Origin: SZUA-36 sp963759155
GTDB taxonomy: Bacteria; Pseudomonadota; Gammaproteobacteria; Xanthomonadales; SZUA-36
NCBI GenBank assembly: GCA_963759155.1
Contig: CAVWXX010000004.1
Coordinates: 186,001-250,000, forward strand
Direction: 5' to 3'
Length of the DNA: 64,000 nt
Below the pieces are notes generated by a model. The model saw only the letters and a program-made list of their open reading frames with translations, did not search any database and was not told where the DNA came from. Every line of letters begins with the position of its first letter. Position 1 is the stretch's first letter. Below, piece by piece: positions 43,708-52,094 of this stretch. The translations under genes were made by a program, and so were the position numbers.

Positions 43708-44478
43708 ATGAAAAGTCTTAGAAAGCTGATGCCATGGTGCGGGGCACTGATGGTGATGACAGCCAGTGCACAGGAATCGCAGCAGACACTTGCCGAGCGG
43801 TTGGTCAACCTGCGTGGCCAGGTTGACGAACTGCAGAGCGAACTGGATATCAGGCGTGAAGAACACAAGAACCGGATGGTATACCTGACTGCCCAGTTGG
43901 CCGAACTTGAAGCCAACCGCGACCGGGAAGAATTACGGGTAAGCCAGCTGCGAAAGACCCTGGATGAGATGCGTGCAGAAATCGCAAGCGGGGGGGTCGA
44001 TTCAGAAGCGCTCCTGCCTTTTGCACTGGAGCAGATCACGTCCTTGCGGGCTCACATCAATAACGGTTTTCCATTTAAAACCGCAGAGCGCCTTGCGGAG
44101 CTTGATGAACTCGACAGCCAATTGAGTAACGGCGTTATTACCGCGCAGCGTGGTATCAACCGCCTGTGGGCATTTATCGAAGATGAAATACGCATTTCCA
44201 GGGAAAACGCCATCTATTCCCAGTCCGTAGTGATCGATGGCAACAATGTCCTCGTCGATATCGCCAAGTTGGGCAGCGTGATGATGTTTTTCCGCACACG
44301 CGACATGGAATATGGCCGGGCGGTTTATTCACCGGGTGGCTGGCGTTACGAATTGCTCGAGACAAGCAGTGACCAGGAGCAGGTTGCACGTCTGTTTGAC
44401 TCGCTCAGAAAACAGATAAGACAGGGATACTTTGAGCTTCCAGCGACGTTGCCGCCACGGATGGAGGGTACGTCATGA
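43708..44478 (+). CDS. DUF3450 exported coiled-coil protein
   Basis: A 256-residue periplasmic protein with a signal peptide (cleavage near TASAQ-ES) and a coiled coil over residues 25-95 (LVNLRGQVDELQSELDIRREE). The globular end has FKTAERLAELDELDSQ and RLWAFIEDEIRISREN, followed by RTRDMEYGRAVYSP. It is the first gene of the conserved DUF3450-TtpC-ExbB-ExbD-TonB-TPR set of gammaproteobacteria, an alternative TonB system. It is thought to assist TonB energisation, but its mechanism is unknown. A Pho box precedes it. The next start overlaps its stop by 4 bases. Confidence 0.88.
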   Translation: MKSLRKLMPWCGALMVMTASAQESQQTLAERLVNLRGQVDELQSELDIRREEHKNRMVYLTAQLAELEANRDREELRVSQLRKTLDEMRAEIASGGVDSEALLPFALEQITSLRAHINNGFPFKTAERLAELDELDSQLSNGVITAQRGINRLWAFIEDEIRISRENAIYSQSVVIDGNNVLVDIAKLGSVMMFFRTRDMEYGRAVYSPGGWRYELLETSSDQEQVARLFDSLRKQIRQGYFELPATLPPRMEGTS

Positions 44479-45898
44479 AAGCCCTGATAATAAAGGTACT
44501 GTCGATTTGCGTGTTTGGCCTTGTGCTAAGCGTGTCGGCTTACGCCCAGGACAACACCGCTGATCAAGCTACCAGCGAAGCGCAGCCACCTGTAGCACCG
44601 AGGATTACGGATGCAGATGCGTTGGATCAACTCGAGGCCGCCTATCAGAAAGAATACGCGTTCCTGGAGGCGCAGTTGCGTGATTTAAGGCAGCGCAGTG
44701 CGGACTTTGGAGGGGAATCATCCCGTAGCGAAGCCAATAAAGAGGCACAGATTGACCGCATAGAAGGTGAGTGGATAAACCTGCAATCCGAAGCAGAGCG
44801 CCTGCAGGCCATGCAAACCGATGCAGAGCGCACACTCGAGGCCATCGACGATGCCCGTACGACCCTTGAGGCTACATTCCTGCAGGCTGAGTCAACACTG
44901 GAGCCTTTCAGGATAGAGGCGCTGACATCGGGCGAATACCTCTCCAGCACGGATGGTCAGCGCATCAGCACTCTGTTTGGGCAGACATTCGGGTTGCTTG
45001 ATCGAATCGGCCGGGTTCACGAAGCACCCGGTGCATTTTTTCTTAGCGATGGAACAGAGGTGCAGGGCCGTGTGCTGCGCATCGGCAACGTGGCCGCTTA
45101 CGGTATCAGTGACAGTGGCAGTGGCGCTTTGGCGCCCGCAGGTGAAGGCCGTCTGAAGATTTGGTCGCAACCGGCGACAGAGACCGCCGAAGCCCTGGCA
45201 AGCGGTCAGACTCCATCGCAATTGGGTGTGTTCCTTTTCGAGTCTGAATCCAAGGCGATAGAGGAACAGGCCGGCAAGACCATTTTGGGTGTCATCAATA
45301 GCGGTGGCACGATCGCCTGGATCATCGTTGCATTGGGTATGGTCGGCCTGGTGCTGATAATTTTTCGATTCATGTTCCTCCGTAATGCCGGCGCCGCCAC
45401 CGATAAAATCGTTCTCACAGGTTGGCGCCCTGGTGAGAAAAGGCCAGGTAGATGAAGCGCATTGAGGCCTGTAAGAAATTCAAGGGTGCCACCGCCCGCG
45501 TGGTTTGGATGGCAGTCAGGAACCTGGAGCGCGACCGCGCCCACCTTGAAGATATAATTTCCGAAGCCATTCTGCACGAATCGTCCCACCTGAACCGCTT
45601 TGGTGCGATGATCCTGGTGATCGCCGCCGTGGCGCCATTGCTGGGTCTGTTGGGAACGGTCACCGGTATGATCACGACCTTCGACATCATCACCGAGTTT
45701 GGCACCGGTGATCCCAAGTTGTTGTCAGGCGGTATTTCCATTGCACTGGTAACCACCGAGATCGGATTGGCTGTCGCTATCCCCGCCCTGTTGGCGGGAA
45801 ATATCCTTTCCGGCTGGTCGGAGAGCATCAAGGACGACATGGAAAAGGGTGCCCTGGGTGTGATCAACCAGTACAAAGAACACCGGCGCACGGTCTGA
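44475..45898 (+). CDS. TtpC-like MotA/TolQ/ExbB protein, with two frameshifts
   Basis: An ExbB-family protein with a long periplasmic N-terminal part, as in TtpC of Vibrio TonB2 systems. Residues 1-25 are a signal peptide; a coiled coil follows (about 50-140), then a membrane helix (AWIIVALGMVGLVLIIFRF) and the ExbB domain with FGAMILVIAAVAPLLGLLGT and GGISIALVTTEIGLAVAIP. The frame is lost at 45420-45421 and again at 45460. Removing one base at each gives LVRKGQVDEAIEACKKFKG and a product of about 473 residues, the usual length. It would help couple the proton gradient to TonB. Sequence error is likely. Confidence 0.8.
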
Positions 45899-45901
45899 CC
45901 C

Positions 45902-46507
45902 ATGTTGCAGACGATTCTTCAGGAGTTTCTGGCCTACATGGAGGCGGGTGGCTGGGTGATGCCGCCACTTGTTTTGCTGTTACTGGTGATGTGGTTCGCG
46001 ATCGGCTATCGCTTCGCTGCGTTACGGCGTGGCAGCAAGCGTGGCGCCAGGCATCTGATCGAGAGACTGGAGAAGAAAAAGAAGCCAACTCACGATGGCG
46101 TGGTTGTCCGGGCGGTCAGAAAGGGCGTCAAGTTGAAGAAAAAGGGCAGGGTGGATTTACGCAGTTTCCTGGATTCGGCATTTGCCGAGGAAGAAAAGGA
46201 AATCCGCAAGTTTCACGTTCTGATCACCACCATCGTCATGGTTTCGCCTTTGCTTGGTCTGCTCGGTACGGTGATTGGCATGATCGAGACATTCGACTCA
46301 CTGGGCGATATGTCGCTTTATTCACAGTCCGGTGGTATTGCCGGTGGCATTTCACAGGCCCTGTTTACCACGCAGATGGGTTTGGCGGTTTCTATCCCGG
46401 GCCTCATCGTCAACGGCTTCCTGAGCAGGCGTCAAAAAGACATCGAACTGGAACTTGCCCAGATAAAAGACATTCTTTGCACCGACTGGATGCCCGAAGC
46501 GGCATAG
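45902..46507 (+). CDS. exbB: ExbB-family proton channel protein
   Basis: A 201-residue inner-membrane protein with the three-helix MotA/TolQ/ExbB layout: helix 1 at residues 19-40, a cytoplasmic basic region (KRGARHLIERLEKKKK), then VMVSPLLGLLGTVIGMIETF and GGIAGGISQALFTTQMGLAVSIPGLIVNGF. It pairs with ExbD just downstream to form the proton-driven motor that powers TonB. This is the second ExbB-type gene in the operon, next to the TtpC-like gene, as in other TonB2-like clusters. It begins 3 bases after the preceding stop. Confidence 0.93.
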   Translation: MLQTILQEFLAYMEAGGWVMPPLVLLLLVMWFAIGYRFAALRRGSKRGARHLIERLEKKKKPTHDGVVVRAVRKGVKLKKKGRVDLRSFLDSAFAEEEKEIRKFHVLITTIVMVSPLLGLLGTVIGMIETFDSLGDMSLYSQSGGIAGGISQALFTTQMGLAVSIPGLIVNGFLSRRQKDIELELAQIKDILCTDWMPEAA

Positions 46508-46531
46508 TCCTCATAAACAGGTAATAGAACA

Positions 46532-46942
46532 ATGCGCTACCGCGAAAAGAAAGAATCAATCCAGGATATCAATATCAGTCCGTTGATCGACATGGTATTC
46601 ATCCTGCTGATTTTCTTCATGGTGTCGACCACCTTCGTCAAGGACATGAAGCTTGACCTGAACCGCCCTGCGGCCTCTTCGTCATCGACGGCTTCCACCA
46701 AGGCGATCCGGCTTTATATCGACAACCAGGGTGAAATTTTCCTCGATGGTGAGCCGGTCAGGGTGTGGGTCATTCAAAGCCGGATCCGTGACTTGCTGGA
46801 TGCCAGTACCGGAAAGTCGGTACTGGTCGTAACCGATGACGGGGTACCCGCAGGCCGCCTGGTTGAAGTCATTGACCAGGCGAGGCTGGCGGGTGCAACC
46901 GATGTTGGCGTGGCCACCGTCCAGGAAGCCGGAGCAGGCTGA
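46532..46942 (+). CDS. exbD: ExbD-family protein
   Basis: A 136-residue protein with one membrane helix (residues 16-34). The helix begins SPLIDMVFILLIFFMVSTTF, including the essential aspartate D18. The periplasmic domain has IRLYIDNQGEIFLDGEPV and GRLVEVIDQARLAGATDVGVAT. It works with ExbB in proton-driven energisation of TonB. Operon position between exbB and tonB is standard. Confidence 0.93.
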   Translation: MRYREKKESIQDINISPLIDMVFILLIFFMVSTTFVKDMKLDLNRPAASSSSTASTKAIRLYIDNQGEIFLDGEPVRVWVIQSRIRDLLDASTGKSVLVVTDDGVPAGRLVEVIDQARLAGATDVGVATVQEAGAG

Positions 46943-46944
46943 GT

Positions 46945-47590
46945 ATGAAGCGCAAAGTCAGACTTCAGCGCTTGATGATGGCAGTGACCTCCATGGTCAT
47001 GGGCACTGTATTGGTATTGGGTACGGTCATCCTGATCAACCGCTTTGCCGAGGGTGTCGACCGCAAGGGTGCAGGTGACGAAGACCAGATTGTTTTCGAC
47101 CGCAAACCACCGCCTGAAAAGCAGGTGGTCAGGAAGCCAAAACCGAAACCAAAACCGAAACGTTCATCACGAACACCACCACCACCGTTTGCCGGATTGG
47201 GTACCAACCTCTCCGGAATTGATTTTGGGTTGCCAGGTTTTGATATGACCGATCTTAATGCGTTGGACGGGGACCTGCTGGGTGGGGCCAATGGCGTAGT
47301 GATGACAGATGATACGGTTGATGACCCGCCGCGGGCGACATTCCAGGCGCCCGATGATTTATCCGCCAAGGGCCAAGGCAAAGGGTATAAAAGGCTATGT
47401 CGTGCTGTCACTGCTGATCGGTGTCACCGGTGAAATTGAACAGGTAACGGTTATCGAGTCCGTTCCCGAAGGTATATTCGACGATGCCGCCCTGCAGGGT
47501 GTGAACCAGTGGAAATTTGCACCGGCCATGTACCAGGGCAAGGCGGTTCGGGCGTGGGCACGACAGCGTGTCAGGTTTGACCTGAGCTGA
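46945..47590 (+). CDS. tonB: TonB protein, interrupted by a frameshift
   Basis: The energy-transducing protein that contacts outer-membrane receptors. The N-terminal helix (residues 10-32) is followed by a Pro-Lys linker (PPPEKQVVRKPKPKPKPK). The C-terminal TonB domain, YPPRAKAKGIKGYVVLSLLI and FDDAALQGVNQWKFAPAMYQG, is in the next frame (open to 47590). Dropping one C from 47350-47352 joins QAP to MIYPPRAKAKG and gives about 214 residues, typical for TonB of this type. A sequence error is more likely than inactivation because the rest of the operon is intact. Confidence 0.85.
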
Positions 47591-47607
47591 GCATAAAGAG
47601 AATCCTC

Positions 47608-48750
47608 ATGAATAAATTCATTTACATGGTGTTTCTGGGTTGTCTGCTGGCCATGCCTTGCTTCGCTGCCAAGAAGGAGGATGTCAATTACCTCGACCTC
47701 GCAGCTCTGATGTTGCGCGATGGGAACCTCGACCGGGCAGTTGTTGCACTCGACCAGGTGCCGATCGCAGATGAAGGCATAGACCTCAAACGCTATTACA
47801 CACTGCGCGGTATGGCGCACCTGCGGCGAAATGAGCCGGAACTCGCCGCGACCGCTCTGGAAATGGCAGTCGCCCAGGGCGGCGCTGAATCAGTCGTTTA
47901 TGTCTACCTGGCGCAGGTTTACTTTCAGCTTGAACGTTATCGTGACGTGCTGACGACACTGGATCAGGCGGGCCCGGAGCTGGCAAGCGTCGCCTCAGTT
48001 TTTCACATGCGCGCCCAATGTCACTGGCTTTTGGATGAGCCCGGCTATGCCCTCGCCACGCTGGACCAGGCCGGTGAACTATTCCCGCAGGAAACGAGCT
48101 TCCTGCGTCGTAAGGTGTTTTTTCTTATCGAGCTTGGTTTGTACCGGGAAGCTGCAGGGCAAGGGCGCAAATACCTTCAGAAAAGCGAGGGCAAGCGGGA
48201 AGATTACGTGGCGCTGGGCAACGCGATGCGGGCCAGCGGTGAACTGGACGAGGCAATTTTACTGTTGGAACAGGCCCGCTTGATGTACCCCGGTGACGCG
48301 GATGTCAACAAGGTGCTCGCGCATTCCTACCTGGACCAGGGGAAGGTCAATACGGCCGCCGAGTTGATCTACGAGGCTTCGCTGCTTGACCCCTCCCTGA
48401 CCGGTGAAGCATCCGAACTTTACCGCCGGGCGGGGCGGCCCAATCGCGCCCTGATGTTGAACGGGCAGATTTCAGACCAGAAGGTCAAGCTCAGACAACG
48501 GCTTGCCTTGTTGCTGGAGTTGCAACGTTACGCGCAGGCAGCCGCGATGGACAGAGACTTAAGGCGTACCGGTTTGATGGATGATGAAGATATCCGCTAC
48601 GCGCTGGCCTATGCGGTTTTCAAGGTAGGTGACTTCGATACTGCAGAGACACATCTGCAGAAACTCACACGTCCGGATCTGTTCCGCAAGGCCGCCGAAC
48701 TGCGGCGGGCTATCCAGGACTGCTCAGAGGATGCATGGCAGTGTCTATAA
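47608..48750 (+). CDS. Exported TPR protein of the TonB cluster
   Basis: A 380-residue protein with a signal peptide (residues 1-18, ending CFA-AK) and about eight TPR units between residues 20 and 360, recognisable by LAALMLRDGNLDRAVVAL, LRRNEPELAATALEMAV and LGNAMRASGELDEAILLLEQA. A TPR gene occupies this place in most DUF3450-TtpC-TonB clusters. It may scaffold the TonB complex in the periplasm. Its end overlaps the receptor start by 16 bases. Confidence 0.85.
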   Translation: MNKFIYMVFLGCLLAMPCFAAKKEDVNYLDLAALMLRDGNLDRAVVALDQVPIADEGIDLKRYYTLRGMAHLRRNEPELAATALEMAVAQGGAESVVYVYLAQVYFQLERYRDVLTTLDQAGPELASVASVFHMRAQCHWLLDEPGYALATLDQAGELFPQETSFLRRKVFFLIELGLYREAAGQGRKYLQKSEGKREDYVALGNAMRASGELDEAILLLEQARLMYPGDADVNKVLAHSYLDQGKVNTAAELIYEASLLDPSLTGEASELYRRAGRPNRALMLNGQISDQKVKLRQRLALLLELQRYAQAAAMDRDLRRTGLMDDEDIRYALAYAVFKVGDFDTAETHLQKLTRPDLFRKAAELRRAIQDCSEDAWQCL

Positions 48751-51700
48751 AGCGGGTTAAAAAGCCCTTGCGTCTTTTATTGACATCTTTGGCAGGCTGG
48801 TTGCTGGTTTCCCTGGCGTTCGCCCAGGATGCCGGTCTGACCCTTTACGTTTTCAAGAAAGGCCTGCCGGTAAGCAATATTGAAGTGCTTGTTGATGGTG
48901 TCGTCACCGGCTCGACAAATGAACAGGGTGTGGTGGTGTTCAACGTTCCATCCGGTCTGCACACACTTGAACTGCGTGAACAGGACCTGGTGGTGCTCGA
49001 CCAGCAGATCATCGCCCACGAAGGCGAGGTCAGCCAATGGATTGTTAATATCACCCGCGGACTGAGTGCATTGACCGATGTCGAATCCTCCAACCTCGAA
49101 GGTCTTGTCGCTGCGCCGGCAGCAGATTCCGGCACTGAAACCGAGGTCGGAACGGGGGTACTGACCGGTAAGCTGATCGATGCCGAGGATGGCAGTGCGG
49201 TAGAGGGCGCACGTATTTTTATCTCGGGCCAGTCACGTGATATCCGCAGCCAGGCGGACGGCTCTTTCAAAGCGGAATTGAACAGCGGCACCTATTCGGT
49301 CTCCGTGCTGCACACGGGCTTTAACACCATTACACGTGACAATATTGAAGTATCTCCCGATGGTGAGGCTTCCATCGAACTGGAACTCACGCCCAGCGGA
49401 TCGGAATTGCCGGAATTCGTCGTCATCGAACCCTATATTGCAGGCAGCCTGGCCTCGGTGCTCGAGGAGCGCAGGCAGGAAGTGGCCGTGGCCAATATCC
49501 TGGGTGCAGAGCAAATTTCCAAGGCCGGTGACAGCGATGCGGCAGGGGCCTTGCGCCGTGTAACCGGTTTAACGCTGGTGGACGGCAGGTTTATTTATAT
49601 TCGCGGTCTGGGTGAGCGCTATTCGAGCACACTGCTCAACGGTGCAAATGTGCCAAGCCCGGACCCCACACGCCGGGTCGTCCCATTGGATCTGTTTCCG
49701 ACCGGTATTGTCGACAGCATCGCGGTAAAGAAGGGCTACACGTCTGATTTGCCCGGTGAGTTCGGTGGTGGAGCCGTAGAAATACGCACCCGCAGCGTGC
49801 CTGAAGCGCCGTTCTTCAGTATCGAGTTCGGGCTCGGTTATCGCCAGGGCACGACCGGTAAGGATGGGCTCAGGTACGACGGCGGCGGCCGTGACTGGAC
49901 AGGCTTCGATGACGGGACGCGCGACGAATCGGACGAACTGGCCGAGGCCACCGCAGATGGTGTTCAGCTAAAACCCTACAATCGTTTCACAGGCGAGGGT
50001 TATACACCGGAGGAACTGGAAGTGGTTGGCGAGTCACTACCGGTTATCTACGATGTGGTTCCCAAGAAGATTGGTCCGAATGTCGGCGTGTCGGCTTCCG
50101 GCGGTTATGTGTACGAGTTCAAGAATAGCTGGCGGCTGGGTTTCCTGGCGGCCGGAAACTACAAGGACGAGTGGCTGACGATCACCCAGCAACGCACCGA
50201 CTACATCAATTCCGGTGATGGTGTGCTCGAGTCTGAAAATGATTACACGTTTGATATCACGGGCAGAAATATCGACCTGAGTGGTTTTTTTACCCTCGGG
50301 CTGGAAGCGGGCGAAAACCACACGTTTGCATACAACTGGATGCTGTTGCGCAACACCACCGACAAGGCGCAGATCGAGGACGGGTTCAACAAGGATGCGG
50401 ATGGCGGCAACGTGCGATTTACCGAGTTGGAGTGGATTGAGCGCCAGATGACCGCCAACCAGTTATTGGGTGAGCACGTGTTCCCCCCGATAGCCGGTCT
50501 CAAACTCAATTGGCAGTATACCGAGGCAAAGGCAAAGTCGGATTCACCGGATACGCGCCGTTACCGTTACGACCCCGATACGCTGACACCCAACCAGGAC
50601 GATTACATATTTTCAATCAGGAATGACAGCAACCAGCGGCGCTGGAGCAGCTTGAAGGACGACAGCACAAGCTGGAATATCGATCTGCAACAACCGCTGT
50701 CGTTCTTCGACAAGCTGGATATTCTGCTGCTGGCAGGCGTTAACAAGGTCGATAAATCACGTGACTCCACCATCCGCCGGTTTTCCTTCAAGTCACGGGG
50801 CAGGGTATCCGGTGATATAGACCTGCGTCGTAACCCGTCCGTCGAAGATATCATTTACGATGAAACCATCGTCCCCAATGGCTGGCAACTGGAGGAGGTT
50901 ACGATCGCAACGGATGCCTACACGGCCAAACAGAAGATCGACGCATGGTACATGGGTCTGGACCTGAGCTTTGGCGAGGTCCTGCGCCTGGCAGGTGGTT
51001 TCCGGGATGAGTCCTCGGATCAGTCGGTAACCACCTTTAACCTCTTCGACCCGACCAACAGGCCGGTCGAATCCAACCTGGACACGGACGATCTGTTTCC
51101 CTACGTGACGGGTACATGGTTCCACAACGACCACCAGGTGCGTTTTGGATATGCCGAAACCATCAACCGCCCGGACTTCAAGGAGTTATCGGAGTCGCTG
51201 TATAAAGACCCGATCCTGGACCGGCTGGTGAAGGGCAACCCCGACCTGATACCTGCCTATATCACCCATTACGACATCCGCTGGGATTACTATTTCAACC
51301 CGGGTGAATTCATTTCCCTCGGTGTGTTTTACAAGGAATTCACCGACCCCATCGAGTCCGTCATCCTGGCGTCTGCCGACAGCGAGCTGACTTCGTTTGA
51401 CAACGCAGAGGCTGCGGACAACATCGGTGTCGAGTTCGAGCTATATAAAAATCTCGACTTTCTGAATGACTGGTGGGGCTGGGGTGCAGTCTGGGAGAAG
51501 TTCTACATCAACACCAACTACGCCTGGATCGATTCCGAGATCACCCTGAATGACAGAAACAGCGATATCCAGACATCCAACCAGCGCCCGTTGCAGGGAC
51601 AGTCCCCCTACGTGTGGAATTTTCAGCTCGGATACGATGACGATGAGAGGAATATTAACGCTGCGCTGGTGTACAACGTGTTCGGCGAACGAATTGTCGA

Positions 51701-51908
51701 TGTGGGTGTGAATGGTGCACCGGATATCTTTGAGCAGCCACGTCCATCCCTGGATTTTGTCTACACACAGGGGTTTGGTAACTGGAAACTCAAGGCCAGG
51801 CTGAAAAACCTGCTCGACCCGGACATCGAACTGACCCAGGGCAAAGAAACCACGCGTATCACCAGTGTCGGGCGCGAATTCAAGCTCGCTGTCGAATACA
51901 AGTTTTGA
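48735..51908 (+). CDS. TonB-dependent receptor with N-terminal carboxypeptidase-regulatory-like domains
   Basis: A 1057-residue outer-membrane active transporter. After a signal peptide (ending LAFA-QD) there are two beta-sandwich domains: residues 33-110 and 143-215, the second with GKLIDAEDGSAVEGARIFISG of the CarboxypepD_reg type. A likely TonB box is EFVVIEP near residue 229. The plug follows, with RVTGLTLVDGRFIYIRGLGER and LPGEFGGGAVEIRT, then a long barrel. The protein ends in Phe (EYKF), as outer-membrane proteins do. Substrate cannot be read directly; its Pho-type promoter suggests a phosphorus-containing compound or polymer. No frameshift is seen. Confidence 0.92.
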   Translation: MAVSIKRVKKPLRLLLTSLAGWLLVSLAFAQDAGLTLYVFKKGLPVSNIEVLVDGVVTGSTNEQGVVVFNVPSGLHTLELREQDLVVLDQQIIAHEGEVSQWIVNITRGLSALTDVESSNLEGLVAAPAADSGTETEVGTGVLTGKLIDAEDGSAVEGARIFISGQSRDIRSQADGSFKAELNSGTYSVSVLHTGFNTITRDNIEVSPDGEASIELELTPSGSELPEFVVIEPYIAGSLASVLEERRQEVAVANILGAEQISKAGDSDAAGALRRVTGLTLVDGRFIYIRGLGERYSSTLLNGANVPSPDPTRRVVPLDLFPTGIVDSIAVKKGYTSDLPGEFGGGAVEIRTRSVPEAPFFSIEFGLGYRQGTTGKDGLRYDGGGRDWTGFDDGTRDESDELAEATADGVQLKPYNRFTGEGYTPEELEVVGESLPVIYDVVPKKIGPNVGVSASGGYVYEFKNSWRLGFLAAGNYKDEWLTITQQRTDYINSGDGVLESENDYTFDITGRNIDLSGFFTLGLEAGENHTFAYNWMLLRNTTDKAQIEDGFNKDADGGNVRFTELEWIERQMTANQLLGEHVFPPIAGLKLNWQYTEAKAKSDSPDTRRYRYDPDTLTPNQDDYIFSIRNDSNQRRWSSLKDDSTSWNIDLQQPLSFFDKLDILLLAGVNKVDKSRDSTIRRFSFKSRGRVSGDIDLRRNPSVEDIIYDETIVPNGWQLEEVTIATDAYTAKQKIDAWYMGLDLSFGEVLRLAGGFRDESSDQSVTTFNLFDPTNRPVESNLDTDDLFPYVTGTWFHNDHQVRFGYAETINRPDFKELSESLYKDPILDRLVKGNPDLIPAYITHYDIRWDYYFNPGEFISLGVFYKEFTDPIESVILASADSELTSFDNAEAADNIGVEFELYKNLDFLNDWWGWGAVWEKFYINTNYAWIDSEITLNDRNSDIQTSNQRPLQGQSPYVWNFQLGYDDDERNINAALVYNVFGERIVDVGVNGAPDIFEQPRPSLDFVYTQGFGNWKLKARLKNLLDPDIELTQGKETTRITSVGREFKLAVEYKF

Positions 51909-51977
51909 TCCGGCTTCGGCACTTGAGCCGAATCCGCACCGTTCCCCCGGTTTCGAGTAAGTCTCCTGAAGCCGGAT
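51908..51977 (+). other. Stem-loop after the receptor gene
   Basis: ATCCGGCTTC (51908-51917) pairs with GAAGCCGGAT (51968-51977), with a smaller CGGC/GCCG hairpin inside. There is no T run after it, so it may be a weak terminator or a processing signal separating the receptor operon from the next gene. Confidence 0.4.
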
Positions 51978-52094
51978 AGCACTGTTAAAAAAGTCCAACT
52001 GTTGTCACAATGTCAAGCTGCGTCAGGCAACGGGTTCCGCACGCCGGCCGGGGTTTAGTCGACGTTGTTCGTTTACGGGTCAAAAGGACAGATA

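Noticed and set aside
45411..45470. Programmed frameshifting in the TtpC-like gene
   Set aside because: Two shifts in the same direction within 40 bases, no slippery heptamer with a downstream structure, and similar breaks in six unrelated genes; sequence error is simpler.
51995..52035. A possible Pho box before the kinase-mutase fusion (CTGTTGTCACAATGTCAAGC region)
   Set aside because: The TGTCA half-sites are 8 bases apart rather than 11 and there is no well-placed -10.
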